From the NCBI GenBank assembly GCA_050248275.1, contig JBFWSR010000010.1:56200-120199 (forward strand): DNA of 64,000 bases, read 5' to 3'. The position numbers and the translations under genes are program-made. Within the stretch, counting starts at the first letter, position 1. Each line of letters opens with the position of its first letter. Below are positions 24,819 through 32,886 of this stretch, one piece after another. The stretch comes from CAILZL01 sp050248275 (GTDB taxonomy: Bacteria > Pseudomonadota > Gammaproteobacteria > Steroidobacterales > Steroidobacteraceae). The notes under the pieces are model-generated. The model was not told where the DNA came from. It searched no databases and was given only the letters and a program-made list of their open reading frames with translations.

Positions 24819-26006
24819 ATGCGCGCCCAGGTTTTCATTGTCCGCAACTGGTTACTGGCCTTGCCCTTGTTGGCATTGGTGGCCTGTAAGCCGTCTGTTC
24901 CGGATGGCCAGGCCAAGATGGTAGCGCCAGTTCCAGAAGTGGCCGTAGGTGTGGTGGTTCAGGGGGCTGCGCCACTCAACCTGACTTATACCGCCCAAAC
25001 ATTGGGTTCACGCGAAGTCGAGGTACGGTCCCGGGTCAGCGGTATCCTGTTCAGACGTTTGTATCAGGAAGGAACCCCTGTCAAACAGGGCGATGTCCTG
25101 TTCGAAATTGACCCGGCGCCATTCGAGGCTGTGGTGGCGCAGGATCGTGCCGCGCTGGCAGTGGCGCGTGCCGGCCAGGCGCAGGCGCGGCGTAATCGTG
25201 ACCGCATCCTGCCGTTGGTCGAGAAGGGACTGGCCAGTTCCAAAGAGCGCGACGATGCCTTGTCCGCTGTGGAAGTGGCGGACGCCCAGGTACAGGCTGC
25301 CGAGGCCAGCCTCCGTACCGCCGAACTGAATTTGAGCTATACCAAGGTGCGCGCACCCATTGCCGGCATGGCCAGTCGTGAAGCCCGCTCCGAAGGCAGC
25401 CTGGTGACGGCGGGCAGCGAGTCCAGCCTGCTGACGCGTATTGTGCAGATGGAACCTTTGTATGTGGAATTCGCCGCGCCCGAGCAGGAGGCAGTCGCCG
25501 TGCGTGCCGCGCTGGCGCGCTTGCAGGGTCCGGATCGTCATAAAGGTCTGGCCATGCGTGTCGAAGCCGATGCAGGCGAGACGTTGACCGCCAGCTTGAG
25601 TTTCATTGATAACGCGATCGATGCCGCCAGTGGCACAGTGCGCATGCGCGCCGTGCTGGCCAACCGCGAGCGCAGGCTATGGCCGGGACAATATGTACGC
25701 GTGCAGTTTGTGGACCTGACGCTTGCCAATGCCATCACCATTCCACGTCGCGCCGTGCTGTCTTCGACGCAGGGTTACATGGTATGGGTGCTGGATGCCA
25801 ACAACAGCGTGCAGCCGCGACCGGTCAAGCTGGGCCGTGCTTTCGGTGAAGAGGTGTTGATCAGCGAAGGATTGCAGGTCAATGAGCGTTATGTGCTCGA
25901 TGGTCTTTTCAAGGTGCAGCCGGGGTTGATTGTCAAGCCGGTGGAGGCGACGGGAGTCGCCACGACCGATGCCGGCGCACAGCGGGCGAAGACAGGAAAG
26001 GCTTGA
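24819..26006 (+). CDS. RND efflux periplasmic adaptor (membrane fusion) lipoprotein
   Basis: A 395-residue HlyD/AcrA-type adaptor with a lipobox (LLALVAC, lipidated Cys near residue 25). The lipoyl half-motifs are SREVEVRSRVSGILFRRL with EGTPVKQGDVLFEIDP and ELNLSYTKVRAPIAGMAS, around an alpha-hairpin of about residues 105-170. Beta-barrel and membrane-proximal domains follow to VKLGRAFGEEVLISEGLQ. ATG 24819 has AGGA six bases upstream. Its stop overlaps the pump start by one base, so adaptor and pump are co-translated. No TolC-like outer-membrane factor gene is adjacent. Confidence 0.93.
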   Translation: MRAQVFIVRNWLLALPLLALVACKPSVPDGQAKMVAPVPEVAVGVVVQGAAPLNLTYTAQTLGSREVEVRSRVSGILFRRLYQEGTPVKQGDVLFEIDPAPFEAVVAQDRAALAVARAGQAQARRNRDRILPLVEKGLASSKERDDALSAVEVADAQVQAAEASLRTAELNLSYTKVRAPIAGMASREARSEGSLVTAGSESSLLTRIVQMEPLYVEFAAPEQEAVAVRAALARLQGPDRHKGLAMRVEADAGETLTASLSFIDNAIDAASGTVRMRAVLANRERRLWPGQYVRVQFVDLTLANAITIPRRAVLSSTQGYMVWVLDANNSVQPRPVKLGRAFGEEVLISEGLQVNERYVLDGLFKVQPGLIVKPVEATGVATTDAGAQRAKTGKA

Positions 26007-29000
26007 TGCTGTCGCGCTTCTTTATTTCACGCCCGATTTTTGCGTGCGTGGTTTCGGCTTTCATTGTCATCGCCGGTCTGGCTGCGCTGCGGGGGCTGCC
26101 GGTGGCGGAGCTGCCGGAAATCCTGCCGCCGCAAGTGACGGTACAGGCCACCTATCCCGGCGCGACCGCCGAAACCATTGCCTCGACCGTGGCCACACCG
26201 CTCGAACAGCAGATCAACGGCATCGAGCGCATGCTGTACATGAATTCGGTGAGCTCAAGCGATGGCACCTTGAGCGTCACGCTGACTTTTGAGACCGGTA
26301 CCGACATCAATCTGGCGGCCATCAACGTTAACAACCGCGTGCAGTCTGCATTGCCGCGGCTGCCGGAAGAAGTGCGGCGTCAGGGTGTGGTGGTCAATAA
26401 GAGCGGCTCCGCCATGTTGCTGATTGCCACCTTGCAGTCACCCGATCAGAGCCGTGACACCATGTTCATCAGTAACTATGCGTCGCTGTATGTCATTGAT
26501 GAACTCAAGCGCATCCCCGGCGTGGCCGATGCCATCAATTATTCCAACAAAAACTATTCGCTGCGCATCTGGCTGGACCCCGGCAAGCTGGCCCAATTGG
26601 GTCTCACGCCCGCCGATGTCGCGGATGCAGTGCGCGAGCAGAATTCGCAATACACTGCTGGCGCCGTGGGCGCTGAACCCATGCCGGCCATTACCGATTT
26701 CCGATTCACCGTGACCGCCGATGGCCGTTATTCATCGCCTGAGCAGTTCGAAAACATCATTGTCAATACCACAGACAATGGCGCGGTAGTGCGTCTGAAG
26801 GACGTGGCGCGTATCGAGCTGGGTGCTCAGCGCTACGATTTTGACTCGCAATTGAATGGTCAACCGGCGATCCCGATTGGCGTCAGCCTGCTGGCCGGCG
26901 CCAATGCGTTGCAGGTATCCGCTGCCATCAAGAAGCGCATGGATGAACTGGCGACGGCGTTTCCACCGGGACTGGCTTATTCGATCCCGTTCAATACCGC
27001 CGACTATGTGCGAGTGTCCATTCGTGAAGTGGTCATCACGCTGGGCGAAGCCATGGTGCTGGTGTTCCTGGTGGTGCTGCTGTTCCTGCAGAATTTGCGC
27101 GCCACCCTGATTCCCATGCTGGCGGTGCCGGTTTCGCTGATCGGCACGCTGGCGGCGATGTACCTGTTTGGTTTCTCCATCAACACCTTGACGCTGTTCG
27201 GCATCGTGCTGTCCATCGGTATCGTGGTGGACGATGCCATCGTGGTGCTGGAAAACGTCGAGCGTCTCATGACGGAAGAAGGGCTGTCGCCGCGTGCGGC
27301 TACCGAAAAAGCCATGCAGCAGGTGACCGGTCCGGTCATTGCCATCGTGCTGGTGCTGACCTCGGTGTTCACGCCGATTGCCTTTCTCGGCGGGCTGGTC
27401 GGTGAAATGTATCGTCAGTTTGCCGTGACCATTGCCGTGTCCGTGGCCATCTCGGGGTTTGTGGCGCTGACGCTGACCCCCGCCTTGTGTGCCCTGATTC
27501 TGCATCCCGAACATGCTGTGCAGCATGGCGTGCTGGAACGATTCCAGAAACTGTTTGCTGCGCTGACGGGGCGCTATACCCGGGGTGTCAGTTATTTTCT
27601 GCGGCATTCGGTGCTGGTGGCAGGGGTGCTGGTGCTGACCACCGGGGCCATCATCGGTTTGTACCGACAGATCCCCGCTGCCCTGGTGCCCAATGAAGAC
27701 AAGGGCTATGTGATGGCGGTGGCCATTCTGCCCGATGCCGCGGCGCTGAGCCGCACCGGTGCGACCACCGAACATATCACCGCCGCACTGCGTGATCATC
27801 CGGCGGTGTTGAGTGTCTTCAGCTTCGATGGCTACGATCCCATCAACAGCGCCTTGCGTTCCAATGTCAGCACTATCTGGATTGTGTTGAAAGATTGGGC
27901 TGAACGCACCTCGGCCATGTCGCCTGCCGCGGTAGTGGGTGCCATCTATCAGGCCGCCGCTTCGATCAAGGATGGTCTGGTGCTGGGTTTTGAGCCGCCG
28001 CCGATTACCGGCATGAGCAATACCGGCGGTTTTGAAGCCTTTGTGCAGGCGCGTGGCAGCGCTGATCCGCGCGCGCTCGAAGCGGCGACCCAGAAACTGA
28101 TTGCGGCTGTAGCACAGCGCAAGGAGCTGGCCGGCGTGTCGACCACTTTCAGCTCTGCCGCACCGCAGTTGCATATCAGCGTCGATCGCGAGAAGGCCAA
28201 GTTGCTGGGAATTGCCCTGGATGAGATTTTCACCGCACTGCAAAGCACTTTTGGCGCTTATTACATCAACGACTTCAATCGCGAAGGACGCGTCTATCAG
28301 GTGCAGATGCAATCCGAAGCGCAATATCGTGCCCGCGCAGAGAATATTCGCGAGGTCTACGTCAAGAACCGCGCGGGCAAGTTATTGCCGCTCACGGCCA
28401 TTGCCTCGATAAGCGAAGTCACGGGCCCGGAAATCGTGCAGCGCTTCAATGTTTTTCCGGCAGCGTCACTGACGGGCAATCCCGCACCCGGTTACAGTTC
28501 CGGCGAGGCGTTGCAGGCAATGGAAGAGACGGCTGCACAGGTATTACCGGCGGGCTATACGCTGGCCTGGTCGGGTGCCTATTTGCAGGAAAAGCTCAGC
28601 GGCAATGATTCAACCGGCATGCTGCTGTTGGGTGTGCTGATGGTGTTCCTGATTCTCGCGGCGCAATACGAACGTTGGAGTCTGCCGCTGGCCGTGATTC
28701 TGGCCGTGCCCTTCGCCATGCTGGGGGCATTTCTTGCCGTGTGGCTGCGTGGCTTGCAGAACGATGTCTATTTTCAGATAGGTCTGGTGACGCTGGTGGG
28801 GCTGTCTGCCAAGAACGCCATCCTGATCGTCGAATTTGCCACAATGAAAACTGCCGAAGGCGCTTCACTGTTCGAGGCTGCCTTGGCGGCCGCGCGCCTG
28901 CGTTTCCGGCCGATCATCATGACCTCCATGGCCTTTGTATTCGGCGTGATTCCGCTGGCGGTCAGCAGCGGCGCAGGCGCCGGTAGCCGTCATGCCATCG

Positions 29001-29125
29001 GTACGGGCGTTATCGGTGGCATGCTGGCCGCCACTTTTGTGGCCACTTTGTTCATTCCGGTGTTTTACGTCTGGGTTGTCCGGTTGAGTGAGTTGCGTCG
29101 CCGCGCGCCCGTTGAGAAAACATGA
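26006..29125 (+). CDS. RND multidrug efflux pump, HAE1/AcrB type
   Basis: A 1039-residue inner-membrane RND transporter, full length for the HAE1 family. It begins MLSRFFISRPIFACVVS with the usual FFIxRPIFA start. Conserved blocks include GTDINLAAINVNNRVQ, SIGIVVDDAIVVLENVER (TM4 proton-relay Asp pair), NDSTGMLLLGVLMVFLIL and GLSAKNAILIVEFA (TM10 Lys region). Drug-type substrates exit through a trimer with the adaptor encoded just upstream. No regulator gene is adjacent, so its control is not visible here. Confidence 0.95.
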   Translation: MLSRFFISRPIFACVVSAFIVIAGLAALRGLPVAELPEILPPQVTVQATYPGATAETIASTVATPLEQQINGIERMLYMNSVSSSDGTLSVTLTFETGTDINLAAINVNNRVQSALPRLPEEVRRQGVVVNKSGSAMLLIATLQSPDQSRDTMFISNYASLYVIDELKRIPGVADAINYSNKNYSLRIWLDPGKLAQLGLTPADVADAVREQNSQYTAGAVGAEPMPAITDFRFTVTADGRYSSPEQFENIIVNTTDNGAVVRLKDVARIELGAQRYDFDSQLNGQPAIPIGVSLLAGANALQVSAAIKKRMDELATAFPPGLAYSIPFNTADYVRVSIREVVITLGEAMVLVFLVVLLFLQNLRATLIPMLAVPVSLIGTLAAMYLFGFSINTLTLFGIVLSIGIVVDDAIVVLENVERLMTEEGLSPRAATEKAMQQVTGPVIAIVLVLTSVFTPIAFLGGLVGEMYRQFAVTIAVSVAISGFVALTLTPALCALILHPEHAVQHGVLERFQKLFAALTGRYTRGVSYFLRHSVLVAGVLVLTTGAIIGLYRQIPAALVPNEDKGYVMAVAILPDAAALSRTGATTEHITAALRDHPAVLSVFSFDGYDPINSALRSNVSTIWIVLKDWAERTSAMSPAAVVGAIYQAAASIKDGLVLGFEPPPITGMSNTGGFEAFVQARGSADPRALEAATQKLIAAVAQRKELAGVSTTFSSAAPQLHISVDREKAKLLGIALDEIFTALQSTFGAYYINDFNREGRVYQVQMQSEAQYRARAENIREVYVKNRAGKLLPLTAIASISEVTGPEIVQRFNVFPAASLTGNPAPGYSSGEALQAMEETAAQVLPAGYTLAWSGAYLQEKLSGNDSTGMLLLGVLMVFLILAAQYERWSLPLAVILAVPFAMLGAFLAVWLRGLQNDVYFQIGLVTLVGLSAKNAILIVEFATMKTAEGASLFEAALAAARLRFRPIIMTSMAFVFGVIPLAVSSGAGAGSRHAIGTGVIGGMLAATFVATLFIPVFYVWVVRLSELRRRAPVEKT

Positions 29126-29256
29126 CAAGCCTGACCTGACTGCCTAAAATGCCGCGCCTTCATGGCTGGCCTGCGGCGCGGATTGGATGCTGATTCGGCA
29201 TCTTTAGCCGCTGCCAGGCCGGTAACCCGGCCTCAAGTCGGACATTTTTATATCGT

Positions 29257-29332
29257 GGGCCTGTAGCACAACGGTTAGTGCAGGAGACTCATAATCTCTT
29301 GGTTGCAGGTTCGAATCCTGCCGGGCCCACCA
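29257..29332 (+). tRNA. tRNA with anticodon CAU, probably tRNA-Ile2
   Basis: A 76-base cloverleaf: acceptor GGGCCTG/CGGGCCC, D stem GCAC/GTGC, anticodon stem GGAGA/TCTCT with loop CTCATAA, T stem GCAGG/CCTGC with TTCGAAT, and encoded CCA. Anticodon CAU serves Met or, after lysidine modification, Ile (AUA). The segment from anticodon stem into the variable loop (CTTGGTTGC) is closer to tRNA-Ile2 than to elongator tRNA-Met from memory; initiator tRNA is excluded by the anticodon stem. Its 3' 45 bases are the attachment site of the element that follows. Confidence 0.9.
29288..29332 (+). repeat. attL: 45-bp direct repeat inside the tRNA 3' half
   Basis: Runs from the anticodon loop to the CCA end of the tRNA and is identical to 32832-32876. 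The bases outside differ on both sides, which sets the repeat limits. The intact tRNA lies on this side, so integration preserved its function. Confidence 0.93.
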
Positions 29333-29360
29333 CTACTTTCAAGAAGTTAGCACTGTTGCC

Positions 29361-30407
29361 TCAGTGCTTGCCACCTCCCGACGTAGCCAAATCGTAGACA
29401 CCCTGCGGAACCGCCGTCACTCGTTCCCCGAAGTTCTGCACGTAGCTTGCTAAGTGCTCCTGGGTGAAGTGTGCATACCGCCGCACCATCGTGTCAGAGG
29501 CCCAACCACCGAGTTCCCGCAGCACATGCATCGGCGTCCCTGCTTGAGCGTGCAAAGTTGCCCAAGTGTGTCGCAAGTCATGCCAACGGAAGTTCTCAAT
29601 GCCCGCCCGTTTCAATGCCGCACGCCAGCCGGTGTTGTGCACGTAGCGCACGGGTTCACCTCGGTAAGTAAACACACACTCAGGATGTTTGCCGCGCTGC
29701 GAGGACAACACTGCCACAGCGTCATCCGTGAGCGGCAGAGGGATCCCCTTGCGGGCCTTTGCTTCGTCTGGATGAATCCATGCAATCTTTCGTTCCAGAT
29801 CGACTTGTGACCACTTGAGTTCGCGTACGTTGCGCTGTCTGGCTCCGGTACAGATCGAGAACGCGACCATCGGCTTGAGATGGGCGGGCAGGGTAGTAAA
29901 CAGCCTTGCCAGCTCGTCAGGCGTCAGGAAGCGCACGCGACCCTGTGCCTCGGGCAGCAACCGCACCTTTGGCGAACGGTCCAGCCACTCCCAATCGTTG
30001 ACAGCAGCCCGCAGGATCGAGCGGAGCAGGGCCAACATGCGATTAGTCGTGGCATTGGTAACGCCGCTGCGTTTGCGTGCCTGTGTGATGCGGTCCACTA
30101 CATCCCGATCAATCTGGCCTAGCGTGAGGCCGGATAGATGTGAGTGCAGCCAGCGCAAGTTGCGCCGGTCGCCCTCAATCGAGGCTTTGTGGGCTTTCTC
30201 ATCCAGCCATCGCACAACAGCTTCTTCCCAAGTGTGGCTAGGTTTAGTCCCCAGCCGGGTTAAATCCCACAACTGCGCCTTCAACTTGTCGTGGTACTCC
30301 CGAGCCTTGATTCGGTCGGAAATCCCAGTGCTTTTCTGTATCTGGCGTCCGTTGTGGGAAAGTTTGACCCACCAAAATGGTGAGTCTTTGCGCTTGTAGA
30401 GGGACAT
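29361..30407 (-). CDS. int: Tyrosine recombinase / phage-type integrase
   Basis: A 348-residue site-specific recombinase. An N-terminal arm- and core-binding region (WWVKLSHNGRQIQKSTGI; SAM-like domain about 55-145) precedes the catalytic domain. Visible catalytic residues are Arg in CTGARQRNVREL, His-x-x-Arg in WHDLRHTWA, His/Trp in LGGWAS and the nucleophile Tyr in MVRRYAHFT. It reads toward the tRNA, with its 3' end 28 bases from attL, the usual arrangement for tRNA integrases. The start has GGAG eight bases upstream. Its 5' end overlaps the HTH gene by 127 bases in another frame. Confidence 0.95.
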   Translation of the reverse strand: MSLYKRKDSPFWWVKLSHNGRQIQKSTGISDRIKAREYHDKLKAQLWDLTRLGTKPSHTWEEAVVRWLDEKAHKASIEGDRRNLRWLHSHLSGLTLGQIDRDVVDRITQARKRSGVTNATTNRMLALLRSILRAAVNDWEWLDRSPKVRLLPEAQGRVRFLTPDELARLFTTLPAHLKPMVAFSICTGARQRNVRELKWSQVDLERKIAWIHPDEAKARKGIPLPLTDDAVAVLSSQRGKHPECVFTYRGEPVRYVHNTGWRAALKRAGIENFRWHDLRHTWATLHAQAGTPMHVLRELGGWASDTMVRRYAHFTQEHLASYVQNFGERVTAVPQGVYDLATSGGGKH

Positions 30408-30607
30408 TGGACGTTCTCCGTTTTGTCACCCTGCAACGCTCGCGGTCGGTATTGTGCGCGGAGATAGGCAATCAAGTCATCTTCTAGAAACACCCACCGC
30501 CGCCCCGCCCTTGCGCCGGGAATCTCCCCGGCATGGGCTTTGCGTTGAAGAGTGACGGGATGAATGCGCAGCAACTCGGCTGCTTGTTGCAGGTCGAGGG
30601 TTTTCAC
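30281..30607 (-). CDS. HTH DNA-binding protein, excisionase-like
   Basis: A 108-residue protein starting at GTG 30607. The first 60 residues are a MerR/excisionase-type winged helix: LDLQQAAELLRIHPVTLQRK, then GEIPGARAGRRWVFLEDDLIAYLR. The remainder is a Ser/Thr-rich tail (PSTSAKTHHFGGSNFPTT, ending GSTTTS) encoded over the start of the integrase gene. Related proteins with this kind of tail accompany many small proteobacterial integrases, so the overlap is probably real. It probably controls excision or integrase expression. The start overlaps the preceding stop (GTGA). Confidence 0.8.
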   Translation of the reverse strand: MKTLDLQQAAELLRIHPVTLQRKAHAGEIPGARAGRRWVFLEDDLIAYLRAQYRPRALQGDKTENVQCPSTSAKTHHFGGSNFPTTDARYRKALGFPTESRLGSTTTS

Positions 30608-30825
30608 GCATTAACGCCTTGCGAAATTGGCTTGGTGTTGAACGTGTATAACCAGAGGCCGCAGGCTGGACATTGCACTTCGCTAACAGCGGTCCAGTCA
30701 TGCCCATCGAATCGGGCATCGATCCAATTCGCAGTAGTGAACAATTTGCATTCACCGCACTGAACGCTAATTTTTCGCTCGTTCAGTGTCCTGACGATGG
30801 CTTCTCTTTTGGCTTTGTTGCTCAT
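30604..30825 (-). CDS. Small zinc-ribbon protein
   Basis: A 73-residue basic protein. Two cysteine pairs, CGEC near residue 23 and CPAC near 54, are set in a ribbon-like pattern (ISVQCGECKLFTTANWIDA; VQCPACGLWLYTF). No family name is safe. It overlaps the rep stop and the HTH start by four bases each, so rep, this gene and the HTH gene form a tightly coupled operon. It could bind DNA or RNA during replication of the element. Confidence 0.7.
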   Translation of the reverse strand: MSNKAKREAIVRTLNERKISVQCGECKLFTTANWIDARFDGHDWTAVSEVQCPACGLWLYTFNTKPISQGVNA

Positions 30826-31828
30826 GCGTGGGCCTCCATGGCGGGCAATTCCGATGGCGCAAACCCGGCCAAGCGCTTTGGTGCGCCCTCTCTCACTAGC
30901 TGCACAAGCACCGCTGACGCATCACCCTGAAGCACTTGGCACATTACATTGAGGGACTTTCCCCCCTGTGTACGGAGGTTCTTCACCATCGCTTCGTAGC
31001 TGATCTGCCCTGCCCGTTGTGTCGTGCGCAACCGGTCTTGCTGTGTGCTCAGAAAACAGAGAGCTGGGTAAGCGCCAGCTAAATATCTGCTCGGATCAGT
31101 CACGGTGTCCCACGGGATATGACGTCCCTTGTTACGAAGCTCTACTTCGGCGCGCACCCATGCGCTTTCGGGGTCTCCCAGCTGCTTCCCCTTTTCGTAT
31201 ATGCGTAATAGCTTGCCGCTCGTGCGCTGGCCGATGTAGAGCGTCTTTCCCTTGTTCGATCCCAGGTCATCAATGAACTGTGCAGCCGGTGGGCGACCAT
31301 TGGTGCTGAATTGGCCTTCGCGAAACCACTCAAGCGCTCTGCTGATATTAATTTGCTCACCAGCAAAATCGTCATGAGCTAGGTCAACGCGAGTAATGTT
31401 GGCTTCAAGGTTTGGCCCCACACCCGCACCGCGTTCCAATCCTCAATCAGTTTGCAGGCATGTGCATTTAGTTCGAAGTGAAACGTTCCCTTTTGAGCTT
31501 CTCCGCCGAAGGCCAATAGCCCATATGCACCGAGATCGACTCGATGCTTGTAGCCATTCCAACCCCGCCCGCTTGACTTCCATGCGTTCTCTGGAATGCA
31601 GAAAGTAACCGCCAGAGATTGCCGGACCCACGCCAAGCTTTGCGCAGGTGGGGGCGTTACAGTGACAGCTATCCAGTCAAGAAACGCGATGTTTCTGCTT
31701 GTGTTCGCCTCCGGGTGAGTTTCGCCCCGTGTTACTCGACGGGGCTCCGAGAGCGGATGCGGCGCGGCGTTGCGCTCCGCGCAATCGCTCGCGCTCGCAC
31801 CGCTGCACGTATCGTCATGTGATTGCAT
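30822..31828 (-). pseudogene. Replication initiation factor (Rep_trans family), frameshifted
   Basis: Two overlapping frames together make one Rep_trans-type initiator of about 335 residues. The N-terminal frame (start ATG 31828 behind AGGAG) gives FLDWIAVTV, GWNGYKHRVDLG, FHFELNAHACKLIEDW and NAVRVWG. The second frame continues with LEANITRVDLAHDDFAGE, LYIGQRTSGKLLRIYEKGKQ and WVRAEVELR. The switch is needed at a run of four G (31416-31419); one extra G restores a single frame. Such proteins nick the origin for rolling-circle replication of filamentous phages and related plasmids. The gap is either a real one-base deletion, a sequencing error, or less likely ribosomal slippage. Confidence 0.8.
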
Positions 31829-32128
31829 GTGAGTGACTCCTGAGGCGGCGGAGTCACGAATGCCGAAACAAGCGTGACTACACCGCGTAAGTTGGGTGGA
31901 AGTCACAAGTCCGGCAAAGGCGCACTAATATTTTGCCAATCCTACACATGGCTGCCTTTTGCATTGGCCATGTTGCTGGGCTACGGTCGCTCCCAAATTG
32001 GCTCAGGCTTACGCTTGAGGGCATCCATCCATTACCGATGCTTTACCAATTGGTCCCGCTCTTCGCACGATTAATTTATCGGCTTGCGTAGCTAAAGCGT
32101 GGCAAAAGCTTGGTGCTACGTCAAGCAT
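31829..32128. other. Non-coding stretch upstream of rep
   Basis: No supported gene on either strand. It should hold the rep promoter. It is less GC-rich and has no recognisable repeats until the hairpin array that begins at 32129. Confidence 0.4.
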
Positions 32129-32231
32129 GTTATCCCCGTGGGTCCACAACCTCCGCCTGCGGCGGCCCCGGCTCTCTGGGACGGATAAACCGTCCCAAGC
32201 CGGGCTCCGGGCTGTGGACTACGGGGATAAC
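32129..32231. repeat. Multi-hairpin structure, candidate replication origin
   Basis: The outer arms GTTATCCCCGT plus GTCCACA (32129-32148) pair with TGTGGAC plus ACGGGGATAAC (32213-32231), an 18-bp stem with one small bulge. Inside are two further hairpins: CCGCC/GGCGG with loop TGC (32153-32165), and CCCGGCT/AGCCGGG enclosing GGGACGG/CCGTCCC with loop ATAAA (32167-32204). The branched, cruciform-like shape upstream of a Rep gene is what a rolling-circle nick site or single-strand origin looks like. Confidence 0.75.
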
Positions 32232-32240
32232 GTGCCATCT

Positions 32241-32696
32241 TCATGCTGCAAGCTGCTCTGGATCATCCAGAGATTCAAGCCACTCATCGTGCGCATTCAT
32301 CGCTTCTTCGAGTTCAGCCCGATGGCGCCTGTCTAGAGAGGTCTCGCCCACGAACGTCCTCTTGCCAAAGCGTCCAAGGCTACGTACCCAGCTAGAAAGG
32401 CTCCTAGGCTCCAGAAAAGGTTGCTCGATACTTCCATGTCTCTCCAGCCGACGGCGACGCACGCCGGCCTGCGACAATCGATTTTGCTCCTTTCCTTTCT
32501 CACCCTTGGCGTAATACGCATCCAGCGCCTTCGCATTCAGCTCCCGACGATTTTTGGCACGATGCTTGGCGCTGCGAGCGGCTGCTTCCGCTCTGAACTT
32601 TGGATCAAGCCTGCGTTTTCTCCAGTACTCGGCGCGCTTGATTCGGACAGCCTCCGCCTCTGCTGGCGTCAATTCACTCATTCGTTTACTACCCAT
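32241..32696 (-). CDS. Basic helical protein of unknown function (element cargo)
   Basis: A 151-residue, highly charged protein. The first 90 residues are Arg/Lys/Ala-rich and probably helical (LTPAEAEAVRIKRAEYWRKR, AEAAARSAKHRAKNRRELNA); the last 40 are acidic (RAELEEAMNAHDEWLESLDD). There are no membrane segments or known motifs. ATG 32696 has AGGAG six bases upstream, so it is a genuine gene. It stands alone between the hairpin structure and attR, the usual place for cargo or for a DNA-binding regulator of the element. Function unknown. Confidence 0.65.
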   Translation of the reverse strand: MGSKRMSELTPAEAEAVRIKRAEYWRKRRLDPKFRAEAAARSAKHRAKNRRELNAKALDAYYAKGEKGKEQNRLSQAGVRRRRLERHGSIEQPFLEPRSLSSWVRSLGRFGKRTFVGETSLDRRHRAELEEAMNAHDEWLESLDDPEQLAA

Positions 32697-32831
32697 TACG
32701 AACTCCTAAGCCTGTTGCGTAGCTAATTCGTAGCGGTGTTGAGCTTTCGAGACGTTACAAAACGCTTTGACAGACTGTTGCGAGCGTCGCAAGGCGTTGA
32801 TTTTGCGATGCCTGTCGTTCGTCAGTTCCGG

Positions 32832-32876
32832 CTCATAATCTCTTGGTTGCAGGTTCGAATCCTGCCGGGCCCACCA
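32832..32876 (+). repeat. attR: 45-bp copy of the tRNA 3' half
   Basis: Exact copy of 29288-29332. It lacks the acceptor and D-arm 5' half of the tRNA, so it is not a second tRNA gene. It marks the distal end of the integrated element. Confidence 0.93.
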
Positions 32877-32886
32877 ATTAATTTGA

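Larger units (their letters stand above)
29288..32876. mobile_element. Compact tRNA-integrated element (int-HTH-Zn-rep-ori)
   Basis: A 3.5-kb insertion bounded by an exact 45-bp direct repeat, one copy being the 3' part of the CAU tRNA. Inside, on the minus strand, are a tyrosine recombinase beside the tRNA, an HTH protein, a zinc-ribbon protein, a frameshifted Rep_trans-type initiator, a multi-hairpin origin-like structure and an unknown basic protein. There are no capsid, zot, relaxase or resistance genes, so it resembles a filamentous-phage satellite or an integrating rolling-circle plasmid. Confidence 0.88.

Noticed and set aside
26732..28324. 530-residue open frame on the minus strand
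   Set aside because: It is wholly antisense to the RND pump gene, is rich in His/Gln/Arg as expected from a GC-rich shadow frame and shows no domain pattern.
32832..32876. Possible second tRNA gene
   Set aside because: Only the 3' 45 bases of the tRNA are present; the acceptor and D-arm half is missing, so it is the distal att site.
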